64,000 bases of DNA, taken from the NCBI RefSeq assembly GCF_001723175.1, contig NC_064652.1:62001-126000 (forward strand). The letters run 5' to 3'. The notes under the pieces were generated by a model that was not told where the DNA came from, ran no database searches, and was given only the letters and a program-made list of their open reading frames with translations. A program made the translations under genes and the position numbers. This document shows positions 22,080 to 34,437 of the stretch, in pieces. This DNA is from Penicillium oxalicum (Eukaryota > Ascomycota > Eurotiomycetes > Eurotiales > Aspergillaceae). Position 1 is the stretch's first letter, and every line of letters starts with the position of its first letter.

Positions 22080-25000
22080 TATGAGGTTGGATGGTAATAA
22101 TGATCAGATGGAAGAGTCGACCAGCGTTTGCTGGACTCGTTCGAGAAAGGCGAGTGAGGAGACCGACGCACGAAGAGGTTGTTCGCGTGGGCCGTTCCCT
22201 CGTTGAGTGGTCTGGAGAGGGTGGAGACTTTTGGGGCAACGAGCAGGGTGGAACTCCAACGCGAGCAGCGAGACGGCACCAGTCACCGTGTCCACAGGCT
22301 AAGTGAACTAGTGGGAGGGTCGAAGTGGAGTCACAACGAGATGAAGAGAGCCAAAGGTGGAGATGGAAGCAGCAGAGAAGGAAGCCAAGATGGCGGATCA
22401 TCCACCTCGTCCAAGACAGAATTTCCGGAGGCGAACACGAAGGAGAGGAAGATGGTCAGAGAGATTGGAGAGAAGATGGAACGTCCACTGGTAGAAGAGG
22501 GGGAATTATGATGATACCACAAGTGGAAGCAAGGTTGATGTGACGGTACCACGGGGTGTCCCGTACTGTATCTGTATTGTTGGTGGGAGACTCCCGTCGG
22601 TATACCAGAGTCCAACTATTGTGATCGGGGGAGATATGGTGTGGTCAGTGTGCTCACGGTCGACAGGTGGACCCTCGGGCGACAAGAACAACCACACGAC
22701 CAGGTGGGCAGAAGGGTGAAGGTGGATGGGAATGAGGTATGCCACGGATCATGATCGTCGGAACAAGAGCGAAAGGGGGGGGGACAAGGTTCAAATACGT
22801 TCAGGGATTTGAATCCTGCTACTGCTACGGTAGAGAGCCTGTCGGACGGGTCAAGCCAGAACACCCCCGAATGCTTCAACGACCTTAGGGTTCATGACCA
22901 GTGATCGAACCAGCCCGAAGGCGAAAAAAGGAAAGGGCCAGATGATGATGATAACGATGATGCGAGTCGGGCCTTCAGATTTTGGATCTATCCAGTCAGA
23001 GTTGGGTCACCGATAATGCAGCTGGCCTCCTGCACTCGACGGAGCGGATCAGACGAACCCGAGGAGAGATCAGATCTGAATTGCTCAGGCCCGACGACTA
23101 CATAGTTCGAGACGGGGAAAGCGGGAGATGCTTGCATCACGACTCGCCGTGGTCCTGATCCCGGCGCACCATCGATACTGTGTTCCTCCTCCCCCGACCA
23201 AGAGTGAATCCCGTACATGGGAAGCAAGTGCTGCCTTATCACCCACGTCCCGTCCGGCGAGTGTCGAGGATTCGCAATTGGGCACATCTGATGGATGCAT
23301 GGCCTAGGGAGGATCGGTTGGCTTTCTGGTTCAACTCCCGTCGGTCAGAAACTGTGACCTGCATCCCCCGGCTGGGAATGACATCCCTTCGAACCCTTTG
23401 ATGTCGATCCTGAGCAGCTATGACCCGGTCATGATTCATGCTCACCGTTCCCTGCACCTGTCTACCCGACGTGGCTGACGGCTCTCCAACACATACCACT
23501 TTTGTAACACTATGATCTCTGTGCAAGACCTGATCACGTACCTCCGTCCCCATATGTACCAGATGGAGGACCGGATCACTGAAGGTCGCGGGTGCGCGGT
23601 GGTGTTGGAACGGGAGAAGTGACATGGAATCGGTCTCGCCGCCAGCCTGATGGCAGGACACGGACCTTTGTCGGTGCCGCGGCTCAGAAGCCGCCGGATA
23701 TGGGAACTCGGCACCATGTCGAAAAAAAGAGAAATGGCGAGTATACCACTGACTGGGCTGAAGAAGAGTCACAACCATCGAAGTACTGATGCGACGTACA
23801 TGTGTCCTGCAACCTCAGGTCTGGAACACTTCATGAACGACGATGATACGTATTACCCCTCGAGAAAGCAGTCGGAGAAGATGCAAACAGTTCTCGCATC
23901 ATGGAATAAGAAGATCCTCCTTCTCTCCTCCAGGTTACAATTTTCCGTCAGAACGTCCTGAGAATTCAATCCAAAGCTACCGCGTCGGTAGGTAATTACA
24001 CACGCAGTTCAATTTACCATCCGTGAACTGGGGTCATGATTCTCGATCCAGCTGGAGGCGCCCCCACGGGGTGGGTAGTTGAAGTACTGGACAAAAATAA
24101 TGTATATTATTCTATTCCCTTCAATTTAGTTCCAAGCAGGTGAATATAGACAAAGTACCCCTCTATTCATCCATCTCACCGGTCATTTCTCCAACGTTCG
24201 ATCCCTCGAGCCCCAGGTTGACCGCTCTTTCGAAACATGCAAATTGAGACGGACGGGGAACAGGAGGGCCAAGGGTAGCAGGGGGCCATCGCCAAAAGAA
24301 CTAACCTGATTCGGTCGAACGCGCAGTCTGCCCCAGGATATTCAACATCGATCGATGTGGCTGTCCCGTGTGGTCTGTCCAGTAGCGAAATCGTCCGACA
24401 GATGAAATGCGTCAAGTATCCTGATGAGGACGTTCCCCCCCCACCCCAAAAAGACCCCCGCCATCTCATCCAAGAGGATGTACATGTAGAAAGGGAGCTT
24501 CCCAAAATTGGGACCGATCTACATACAAGCCGAGCGTGGTGGATGCGCTACCCTGTCCAGAAATCGCCATCAGGAGTTGGTATACACGCGTTCACTGATC
24601 TCTGACTTGTCCGGAGATGTTTTTCATATCAGTGCTTGATGGCTCTGATTTGTTATCAATCTGAGCAGCCGGGCGGGAGCCCCGCCCAACCAGAGCCTCC
24701 ACTCAGATCTATGGATTCTGTGTCGACAATCTACCTGATTCACGCTACGACTACGACTCCAACATGTTCTCTTCCTGGCAATCCCGAGGCCGTTTGAAAG
24801 GTTAATTTCAAGTGTAGATCAGTAGTCGAACACTGTCTTCTCACCCACATTCCAATCACACTGACCAGTCGGACATACCGACACAAAAGTCCGAATCCTG
24901 GATTCTGTCCATAGGAGGTAGGTCTGCCCGATAAAATCTATTCATGCTTATGAAGCCCGTGGGATCCAGTGACCAGTAGCATGCATTGAATTTGCCAAGC

Positions 25001-27905
25001 AGTTAGACATGGACAGCATGGACCCTCAATACACTTCAAGGGTCAGAATGCCATTGATCCCCGTTCTCGTAGTTTCCGTTTTCCACTGCTCGATCCACAA
25101 AGAGGGACCAGCTCTCTTTCCCTCCATGATGGATTTATTCCACAGGAAAAGAAGTCGCATCTCAGATCTGCTACGGTCCATGAAACCACGATCCCAAGAG
25201 GTGGAGACGGAGCCCCGCCTGTATACTTAGCCGCTCGTCCGGCGCTGCAATGAACCCGTCAAGTGAAAGCATATCCTGGACTGAATATACGGGCAATTAG
25301 GTGGATAGCTGATGTACAGCGCTAAGTGAGCTTCTTTGCCTCTTGGCGTCCTTCAACCACGGGGCGGGATCCGCATGATCATCTCGGTCTCAATTTCAGA
25401 TCCCCGAGTTCTGACCGACTTGTGTCCTAGCGTGCCTTGTGATTACATACAATCAGAATTTGAGGAGTTTGTTTCCAAATTAAGGACGGACAGGACATTT
25501 GACCATACATTACACCGTAAACAGTACGTTACTGCATATTACCTATCTATGTATATCATGCATACGGCACACTGCAAAAATGGTACCATGCTCTACAGTA
25601 TACACCAATCGTCTTCCTCTTGGTCACTATCCCGTCGAATACCTAAGGATCGATTGGAGTGCTTCTCGTAGACAAGTTGCCCTGCAGGGGCGGGTACTTC
25701 CATCTTCAAGAGGTTGATGTGATGATCCTCAAGGCCGCAAGTCAATTTCCACCTCTATGTAATCTTGTAAATCTCCAAGTGTATCGTCTTGGCGTCTATT
25801 CCAGATCCAGGGGTCTACCCTGCACTCTGATCCTCCTCTTTCGATTATTATCAGTGGCAAGGCATGTGTAAACAATACGGATGTACCGTAGATCAATTAC
25901 GCATGGCGGAATGGATCCTTTTTAAGAGTCGAAAATAGAAGGCCTGAAGTTCTCTGCATATTCAGGTATTCAAATACAATGCCCAAATTTCCAACCCGTT
26001 TATTATAGTTATACTATCGTGTTTGTTGCTGCCATGGTGAATTGCACATTTGCACGGGGTGCTGCACTGGAAGTGTCAAGTTGACCCTTCCGGGGTTGGA
26101 GACGGACGACAAGGATCAAGGCCAACCTCGTAGGAGTCGGCCATCACTACCTGTCGCGGTAGAAATGTCAATTAACCATAAGGGTGGAACAGAATACCAC
26201 ATTGCGTATGCGTATATTTGTATATCTTTACAGGGTAATCGTCCTCTTCAGGGATGTTATTGGGGGTTTGGCTTTCCCTTCATTTTGCCAAGCGTGTCCC
26301 CGTCCCGGGATCCGCGCCGGTCTTGGATGGATTTGGATGTGGAGTCGGCTCGACCGGTGGATTCTTCCAAAAACACATCGGACATGGCTCCAAGTGTACC
26401 GAGTGGGTATGCGGTCCAATCACCTATCGCGTTGGCCATACCAGGCAGCCGGTGGCGGTAAAGGCTTATCGGAGATGTATGATTGGATCACACGTCAAGG
26501 CGCACGGGCAAGAAACGATCCTTTAGGTAAGTCTTGCTAGTGTCGCAGGAAAGATGGGGATCGTAATAATCAAGGATCATGTCAAGGTGTATGTGCGGAC
26601 ATCGATATGCAACCACCGAACTCCAAGCGTGTTCCATTTCGTATCAAGTAGTGAAGAGCGCGGCTGCCCATCGACTCATCAAAATTGCCACCCGTTGACA
26701 TTTTGATGCAAGTGTCCTCGGTCCTCACATTCCACGATACAATACTGTTCGTGACAAATTTGCATTATGCACAGAATGTACATCAATGCCCCCTGCTACA
26801 CCACCAATTGTAATGGAGGAGCAAATCCACAGGATCACAGCCAAGCGGGCATGTCACGGACCACGCATTGAATGTACTGCGCACCGAGCTGCACCGTCGA
26901 TTCCTCTCCTTTGCCACCACCACCAATCAGCGTCGTCTGGGTCCGCGGTGGACAGTTGCCTCTTTTCCTTTTTCGGTAATCGTCTGGAACGCTTGAGGAT
27001 GTTTTCAACCTGCTTGCCGACCCGACAGCAAGAGGCTCGGCGGCCATTACGCAATAAGAAGCCAGCCGACGGGATGTCTGCGGCTTTCGGTCTGTACCTG
27101 TGGTAGTGACGGAAGTACCAGATCCTACTCCAACGTCAGAACTCAACTCGGTCTGGAGATGCCCGTACAGGACGGCTGAACCTGCCGAACCCCGATCTTT
27201 CAATCGCGTTCAAAACTATTGTCTGGGTTGGAAAGAGAGGAAAGGGGGGTTCCCTTCTGCATGGTATTATTGTTCCTTCCAGAGGTATATCCCACACGAT
27301 TCCAGTTCTAAACCACCGAGGTGGAGATGAGAGCCTGTCAAGCCCCGAAAGACAGACCTTCTCTCCCCAGTTCGAGTCCGATACTATCCCAATGCAGAAA
27401 TTTGTATGGGACAGTGCACAATCAAAACTTAACCATCTGGGTCTGGGTCTGGGGTCCTCACATCTGAATATTGAGTGAAGGCCTTTGCCCGGATCAAATC
27501 AACGCCTGGCCCGGTTCTGTGGTCTTTGGGCTAGTCCTTCCAGCCTCCCTCGACTCCTGCGTACTCTTGGCATGCATATGTCTTGCACCGAACGACAGTC
27601 TTGTTTGTCTCCTCTGACGTTCAGAATGATGAATGATTTCGCCTTTGTGATACTATGAATCAGCTTACGGGGAATGAATCATCGGCGAGCCGTCTCGATC
27701 GACCGCGCCCGCGTCCCGAGATTCAGGGAATGACGTCTCTGAGGCTTCCCTCAACCCCAGGACGGAGGAAATCATGGCCATTTTGGTCGACTTTGAAATG
27801 CTTCGAAAGTGAGGGGAAGAGATGATTGGAGAATGCCCTGGGGTGGTATCAATGTAATGGAAAGAATCGTTGGTATCAAAAAAGAGAAGTACTCGGTACC
27901 ACACA

Positions 27906-27936
27906 CATCATCATCATCATTCTCATCCTCATCATC
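27906..27936. repeat. Short CAT-rich microsatellite
   Basis: Five exact CAT units (27906-27920) followed by imperfect copies to about 27936, in noncoding DNA. Confidence 0.85.
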
Positions 27937-30115
27937 GACGATTCCTGGTAGATGATTGATGATCCATACTATGATGCGTCCCAGAAATAGAGAACAACTG
28001 CCAGCAACACACTCTAAATCGTAGTTCTCGTTCTACGGGAACTCTGCGCTCCGCACTGACCCAGGCCCAACACAACGGGCCGTGGCTGAGACACGATCAA
28101 CCTTCGTGGCCATCATCATCACTCCCCAGAGGCACGAAGATTCTAGGGAGCGAGAGATGGAGCAATAAGATTTTATCTCTTACCACAGAGGCAATGACGC
28201 TCCGCCTATATGGCACACTAGGGTCTCGACGGAGCTCACCCATTCGACCAGACTGGAAGTGGAACGAGAACTGTGAGCGTCATATCATCAAGATGGCGGT
28301 TTGCGACCGGAGGGAGGAGTGGAACGAACCACGGCGAATGGAGACAAGGCTGGGCTGAGTTGGGCTTGGCTTCGGAAGGTCTCCGTACTTGGCAACGCTA
28401 GAGATGGCGCCCCGGCACGTCAGAGAAACAAGATGCCAAAGACGCTGGAGACGAGCATGAACGAGTGGACACCTGCTACAGGTCGCAGAGAGTCGACTGG
28501 GCACTGACTTCATAATCCCAAGGTCTATTTTTCTGGCCAGAATGATCTAGGAAGCGAGAACGCACGATGACCGCACAAGTTCTATCTGAGGATCCAGGGA
28601 TGGGGCTGGTCTACCAGGTACGGAGGGCATGGGGGAGGAATAGGGCAACATCTGTACAAGGCACTGGGGATCGCCGTTATGCTCGTGTGCTCTCGTCCAA
28701 ATTTACTGAAGGTTATTATTGATTACTGGGTATTTTATTTCCCTGCTCGACGTCCGTGCCTCGTCAGAATAAGCCGCGTAGAGGTATTTCCACCGGATAA
28801 ATCCACACTCGATCCCAAAGAGGCAGATGATATCCCTGACGTAGTCCCCTGACCTCATCCTGGGGGTATGTCTATCCGGGGGATGGCTGGCTTCCCCTCC
28901 TTCCAGCTGGCTGTGCTGTCGATGCTGTCGCCCGGTCCAGCCACGCACATCAGCAATTGAGACAGCCACGAAGCCTTGAAGTATGACGACGAGGGCGAGG
29001 GTATGGGGATGAAAAACAAGACCTGGCCTTTACTTTCAACGAGTTCACGAAACCTATTTTGACCTTACGCAAGAAAGAACATTCTGCGGTCCATTGAGTT
29101 TGCGATATCCAAACAAACATGTTCCAATCACCTGCGGAGATCAAAGCGTTGAAAACCCTCCCCTTGTCATGGGCAAATCGGGTGGCCAAAAACAGCTTGA
29201 GCGGCAACGGCATGCAGCATGCAGACGTGAAAGGGATAGCGGGATCCCGCCAGGCCAAGGAGTGTACAAGGGTGCTTGTCGTTTTGGACTTACGCAGTGC
29301 ATGACTGCAAACTCCCGACTCCACGATAGAGACGCGAAACGAAGAGGAATGGAGCCCCAGGAGCGGGGGGAGGCTACTTTGGACTATCGATAACACGATA
29401 ACTTTGTTCAGCTCCAACCTTATTCCCCATCCGATAAGACGACTTTCTCTTCTCTCTCGACTAAGTCATGCAGGTCCTCATTCGGAAGGATTCTTAGCAA
29501 ACAACGACTGGAAAATCGACCGAAAAGATCTTGTTTTTTTCTTTTCTTTGAAAATTTTCAAATGAAAATCACCGTGGCTGGTCGCTCGACCCAATTCACG
29601 GCCAGATCTCAAAGTTGACAAGAGCTTAGGTTTGATTTGTCGCATCTGGAAGATCTCGAGATCAATATGTAATAGACAGATCTATTTTGGGGCTTTCCCC
29701 GATGACTACCTCATGGAAGGTCTTGATTGATCTCAAGTCGGATCACCCCCACGCTCCCCTCGTCCAGCTCGAGGAGATCTGGAAAGACTGATCTCATCCG
29801 ACCCAACCCGACATTCTGTTGGTCGATTGCGGGTGGTATCTCTGGCACCTTATCTACATTCTATGAGTCTACACTTGTCACCTGGACAGGTTCCGCCAGT
29901 GCACCTCCCGTCATGGCGTCATGACTCTGCGCTTTCGTACAACCCGACCGAATGAGTGAGCTGAACCTTCGTATGCCGCGATGTAGCACTCGAAAGGAAG
30001 CTCGACCCTCATGGGCGACCAAAGAGTAACGGTCAAACTCAATCAACGAGCTGTGTCACGCTTCCGATTCGTGCATCTCTGCATCTGAGTCGTCGCAATA
30101 CCGGTTCTACAGAAA

Positions 30116-30151
30116 CTCTGTCTCTCTTCTCTCTCTCTCTCTCCCCCCTTT
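30116..30151 (+). promoter_or_regulatory. Pyrimidine-rich promoter tract
   Basis: A 36-base run almost purely C and T (CTCTCTCTCTCTCTCCCCCC core) ends about 123 bases before the D-hydroxyacid dehydrogenase ATG. Such CT-rich tracts are common just upstream of transcription starts in filamentous fungi; the role here is inferred. Confidence 0.5.
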
Positions 30152-30274
30152 GAGCTTCAATCATACGAGGTGTCGCAGGTCAGCCCTTGTTCCCCGCCAA
30201 AGCTTCCATCTCGCGTTCACGTGAGGTTCTTTGTTGTTGACTGTGAAACGTTTGACTTCTGGATTCTGCCGATC

Positions 30275-31324
30275 ATGAAACTCGCCGTCTTCAGCGCCAA
30301 ATCCTACGACCGGGCCTATCTCGACGAAGTCCTGTCGACTCGCTTCCCAGACCTCTGCACCATCGAGTACCACGCCTTTGCGCTGTCCGAAGAAACCGTA
30401 CCACTTGCTCGCTCCTGCGATGCCGTCTGCGTCTTCGTCAACGACACCCTCGACGAACCTGTCCTCCGCGCTCTCCATGCCGGCGGCGTGCGCGCCATCC
30501 TCCTCCGCTGCGCCGGGTTCAACCACGTCCATCTCACCACCGCCGAAAGTCTGGGCCTCTTCGTCGCCAACGTCCCCGCTTATTCCCCCGAGGCCGTGGC
30601 CGAGTTCGCAGTCACTCTGGTACAGACGTTGAACCGCAAGACCCATCGTGCATACAATCGGGTTCGAGAGGGTAATTTCAACATCGAGGGTTTACTCGGG
30701 ACGACCTTGTGTGGAAAGACGGTGGGGATCGTAGGCGTGGGCCGAATCGGTCTGGCGGCGGCCAAGATCTTTCAGGGCTTTGGATGTCGCATCCTGGCGC
30801 ATGATCCATACGCGGGACCCGAATTCTCCTCGCAGAATCTATGCACGTTGGTCGAGTTGGACACGCTATTGCAAGAAAGTCATGTGGTCAGTCTACATTG
30901 TCCCCTGACGGAGGGGACTCGCCGTTTGATTGATGAGACGACGCTGGCACGGATGAAGCCGGGGGCCATGTTGGTGAACACCTCACGAGGAGGGTTGATC
31001 GATACGGCGGCGGTGATCGAAGCGCTCAAATCGCATCATCTAGGGGGAGTGGCACTAGACGTGTACGAGGCGGAAGGGGAGTTGTTCTACAATGACCATT
31101 CCGGCGAGATCATTGACGATGATGTGTTGATGCGGTTGATGACTTTTCCCAATGTCTTGATCTGCGGACACCAAGGGTTCTTCACCCGCGAGGCGCTGAC
31201 CGAAATTGCGGGCGTCACCCTGTCCAACTTGGCCGATTTTACCGCTGGACGCTCTTGCGCGAATTCTTTGGTGACGGAGGGGCATGTGTTGGTCCGGCGA
31301 GACACTGATCCCGTCAGGTTGTAG
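30275..31324 (+). CDS. D-2-hydroxyacid dehydrogenase, D-lactate dehydrogenase type
   Basis: Single exon, 349 residues. NAD-dependent enzyme interconverting a 2-oxoacid such as pyruvate and its D-2-hydroxyacid, likely cytosolic. The nucleotide-binding Rossmann motif GIVGVGRIG is at about residues 151-159; the catalytic Arg lies in VNTSRGGLID, and the catalytic His in CGHQGFFTREAL. The stretch LRCAGFNHVHL and the segment DVYEAEGELFYND are characteristic of the D-lactate dehydrogenase branch rather than glycerate or formate dehydrogenases. The frame is open upstream to 30170, but the ATG at 30275 (MKLAVFSAKSYD) aligns with the family's first beta strand. Good confidence in the family; exact substrate is inferred. 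Confidence 0.92.
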   Translation: MKLAVFSAKSYDRAYLDEVLSTRFPDLCTIEYHAFALSEETVPLARSCDAVCVFVNDTLDEPVLRALHAGGVRAILLRCAGFNHVHLTTAESLGLFVANVPAYSPEAVAEFAVTLVQTLNRKTHRAYNRVREGNFNIEGLLGTTLCGKTVGIVGVGRIGLAAAKIFQGFGCRILAHDPYAGPEFSSQNLCTLVELDTLLQESHVVSLHCPLTEGTRRLIDETTLARMKPGAMLVNTSRGGLIDTAAVIEALKSHHLGGVALDVYEAEGELFYNDHSGEIIDDDVLMRLMTFPNVLICGHQGFFTREALTEIAGVTLSNLADFTAGRSCANSLVTEGHVLVRRDTDPVRL

Positions 31325-31611
31325 GAGGGATCTTGTTGTACCAGTATTTGTTATCAATTCAGAGTAAATAGGATGAGGCCTGATTTCTGATCCGAAGATG
31401 GTACTGAGATGGTACTGGTGCTTACTGAAGAGGACTAGTTTCGTATCACATTCATGGGGATCATCAAGGCAAGGACAGAACAGGTTCGAGACAGTGATAA
31501 TAGCAATGACAAGAAGATAAGAATAGCAGAACTGTTTCCAAGTAAATTACCGTAATGGACGGGTTTCGGATTCAGGTCGTTCCCCCTGAGGCCTACTCTT
31601 CTCGATTTCCT

Positions 31612-33033
31612 TCAACCCCGGAGTGGCCGTGTTGATTGGAACTGATGCTGGAGCACTTGCCATGCCCGAGGGATGAATCGATGTCCATGAATAATCAGCG
31701 GCACCACGGCAACGAGCCACATCAAGTAGACCATCCCTACGGCGAATACGAGGCGGATGTGCTCCATGATCGAGGCCAGCAACCCCGGCCGAGGTACCGC
31801 TTGTGTCCCATGCGATTCAGAATCTCTTTGGGTTAGGGCATCCGCGATCTGCCAGGCAGCCCGACGGTTGATCTTCTCCCAGGTCGTATCGTCGGCGTAT
31901 TGAAGAGCAGCTGCTGCGAGCCTTGTCCGTAATTGCGAGTCTTGAGACACTTGACGGGTCAACTCGGTGAAACGAGTGAGATCTCGTGGCGTGACAAGAT
32001 AGCCCGTCTGATCATGGCGGATGATATCAGAGGGTCCACCTTGATCGCGTGCAATTACCGGAAGACCACTAGCCATGGCTTCTAGCACAACCAAGCCAAA
32101 GGTCTCGGTGACGGAGCAGTGCAGAAATACATCTGCTGACGCGTATGCACGAGCCAAGGGCACGCCGGTGAGGAACCCGGTGAAAACGACATGATTTCGG
32201 GTACCGTTGAACAGTCGCTGAACCTGGTTCTCAACCGCCGGATTCCGGTTGCCTCCTACTATAATCAGTTTGAATGGCACTTTGTCCGCAGCCAGGCGTG
32301 TGGCTACCTGGGCGAGAAATTCAAACCCCTTTTCCGGCGCAATACGACACACAGTGATGAGAATGATTTCTCCATTCGGGGCGATTTCTCGGCGGAATTT
32401 CTCGTCGCGATGCGTTGGGTTGAATGTTGTCGTGTCCACACCACGACCCAGTTGGACCAGACGATCGCCTGGCGCACCAGCTCGTTCAAGATAGCCGCGG
32501 ATGGCCGTGCAAGGATAGAAGATTGTATGAACAGATCGAGCTTTGAACAAAAATCCCTGGACCGTCGCCAACAGCCAGACCCCAAACTGGTCTAGGGGCG
32601 TTGGCAGCATGATTTCTGAATAGGCGGACAGGTCTGTTTGAAAGTTGAGTAGTACTGGCGGAGGTGACCGTAATTGTCTGATTTGCAACAGCATCTGAAA
32701 TCCAAGTGAGGCGGGACTCGCCAGGTAGAGGACATCCGGTTCAAAGGTCTGCTGATAGACCTCAAAGATTTGGAATGGATAGACGAGGGTCAAGTCGGGA
32801 TTATATGGCAACGCGCATCCGGGAAGGCGATATTCCCATGGGAGCTTTGGCTTTCCGGCCTCGCCCTTGAATTGAGGCGCAACCACGACGAGGTCGACCC
32901 CATGGCCACGAAGATATTCAACCAAGCTGCGGGTGGTACGACTGACACCATTGACGGGACCCCACGACTCTGTCGCGAGAAGAACCTTTTTCCCGCGAAG
33001 TAAAGTGGGAAATTGATCACGACCCTGCTGCAT
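31612..33033 (-). CDS. GT4-family glycosyltransferase with C-terminal membrane segment
   Basis: Single exon, 473 residues. GT-B fold, retaining glycosyltransferase of family GT4. The N-terminal domain starts KVLLATESWGPVNGVSRTT, the acceptor-side loop; the C-terminal donor domain has VCRIAPEKGFEFL and the E-x7-E motif ETFGLVVLEAMASGLPV. A hydrophobic stretch at about residues 437-460 (LVFAVGMVYLMWLVAVVPLI) suggests membrane attachment, leaving a short tail. It resembles fungal and bacterial GDP-mannose-dependent alpha-mannosyl or sulfoquinovosyl-like transferases; donor and acceptor cannot be decided from the sequence. It converges with the dehydrogenase gene, 287 bases away. The ATG at 33033 precedes the first beta strand by 15 residues. 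Confidence 0.88.
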   Translation of the reverse strand: MQQGRDQFPTLLRGKKVLLATESWGPVNGVSRTTRSLVEYLRGHGVDLVVVAPQFKGEAGKPKLPWEYRLPGCALPYNPDLTLVYPFQIFEVYQQTFEPDVLYLASPASLGFQMLLQIRQLRSPPPVLLNFQTDLSAYSEIMLPTPLDQFGVWLLATVQGFLFKARSVHTIFYPCTAIRGYLERAGAPGDRLVQLGRGVDTTTFNPTHRDEKFRREIAPNGEIILITVCRIAPEKGFEFLAQVATRLAADKVPFKLIIVGGNRNPAVENQVQRLFNGTRNHVVFTGFLTGVPLARAYASADVFLHCSVTETFGLVVLEAMASGLPVIARDQGGPSDIIRHDQTGYLVTPRDLTRFTELTRQVSQDSQLRTRLAAAALQYADDTTWEKINRRAAWQIADALTQRDSESHGTQAVPRPGLLASIMEHIRLVFAVGMVYLMWLVAVVPLIIHGHRFIPRAWQVLQHQFQSTRPLRG

Positions 33034-34437
33034 AGCCGCGATGGTGAGCTCTTGGCTATGATGGTTGTGAAGTCATTTCATTATGAGACCAAAGGAAGAA
33101 GAAGAAGAAAAAAAGGGGGATTGAAGGGGAGCAACCATGTCAATCTAAGAAGGAGCTTGGTTGAAGAGCCCCTCATGCCTGAACGCGAGTGCGTGCAGGC
33201 GAGTTGGTCACGCTGGAGGACCATTTTGAACCCGGGAATGGTTCATGTGGTTCTGTTGCCGGTCGTCGGTCCCTCACAGGGCCATGTTCAACGTATCCCT
33301 TCCTCCACATCGCCATTTGCGATGAAGCTACATCTGGATAGGCAGGCCATGCCTGACACGGGCTCGTCACCAGACGTTCATTGGCAAGGCGTAGAGGAGA
33401 GAGGGAGCAGAAAGCAAAGAGCTTGAATGCGGTTGGACGACTTGTGGTTGGTCCAGAGGAAGCAAGATCTGCACGTGCCGAATCCACCCGTCGAGAGGCC
33501 TCCACAAACTCCAGATCAAGGAGACAAGACGGAAGGAGAACAGCATTCTTGACAAAGTATAGATACATGCAGACTGAATGGAAGGCTGAGGTCCAGTATA
33601 GGACTTCAAGGTAGCTGAACACAGAATGTCAACAGTGAAAGTTTCTCCTGATGCTAAGGTTGTTGATTGGAAAGTATAGATACAAACTGAGGTTGGCAGT
33701 GGAGAAAGGCTTCTTCGGCTTCACAGCCAGTTGGAATCGTGATGTACTCCGCGTGCCCGAACAACACTCTCTACAGTGGGCTGATCACGCAGTTGGAGTT
33801 AGTTTGTGGGATGATCGACGAAAAGATGGCAAATGGGCCATGAGACCGCAAAAGTGAGAGAGGCATTTCCATCGAACTGGCCACAAATCAATGTCCATAG
33901 CGTGAAGCTCGAGGCCCAACAAATGCTGTTCTCGTATCTTTGCACCACCTCACTTGAGAATCATCATCGTCAGTAGACAGCCAAGATCTTATTCAGGACT
34001 TCGTCCCCCTATTTCATGAACTCCCCCTCTGCGTCTTTCGGTATCATTGTTTGATTCATAGTCACTTCTACGGGTTAATTTGTTAATTGACCAGTTTGTT
34101 AAGGATAGTCTGGTGTGCGCAACGCCCTGACAGTGTCGGCGATTAGAGTCCATCACCGATAAACCCATTGTGGAATTCCATTGCCTTCATAATGATGCGC
34201 TCTGCTGAGTTCCCGATCTTTCTGTCCTCAAAGGCCTTCTTTTTATGCCACGACAATCACCTGGAGTGCCACCCCGTAGAGGCCACCGTCAAAAATTGAG
34301 GAGCGCTACCTCTCCACAGCGATTTCCACAAAGCTGTGACTCATATTAGAGACATCCTACCTTTGGAGCTTTGATCTCCATCCCAGTCGGAACAAAAGCG
34401 CGTTAATCCGGCAACTCGGAATTTCTTGATCCCCCGT
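33034..34437. other. Intergenic
   Basis: 1.4 kb between the glycosyltransferase start and the enoyl-CoA hydratase 3' end, both on the minus strand. A 149-codon minus-strand frame (33622-33173) has no domain. A GAAGAAGAAG-rich tract lies at about 33090-33115 in the glycosyltransferase promoter. Nothing else supported. Confidence 0.4.

Larger units (their letters stand above)
20999..30274. other. About 9.3 kb without a supported gene
   Basis: Between the divergent FYVE and D-hydroxyacid dehydrogenase genes. I read all six frames and found only open frames under about 155 codons with no domain, no family-like composition and no sensible splicing partner. The stretch is not strikingly AT-rich and shows no transposon ORF, terminal repeats or tRNA. 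Local features: homopolymer tracts near 21448 (G) and 21485 (A), a GATGATGATG run near 22944, a 12-base palindrome at 22068-22079, a CAT repeat at 27906-27936 and a pyrimidine run before the dehydrogenase. Confidence 0.6.

Noticed and set aside
23326..23342. Possible tRNA B box (GGTTCAACTCC)
   Set aside because: Flanking bases do not form a T-stem, and no acceptor or anticodon stem could be built around it.
26042..26461. 139-codon plus-strand frame in the gene desert
   Set aside because: Composition and codon use look random, no domain, no splice partner.
30161..30646. 161-codon minus-strand frame over the dehydrogenase start
   Set aside because: Antisense of the well-supported D-2-hydroxyacid dehydrogenase.
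33173..33622. 149-codon minus-strand frame upstream of the glycosyltransferase
   Set aside because: No domain and unlike neighbouring coding sequence in composition.
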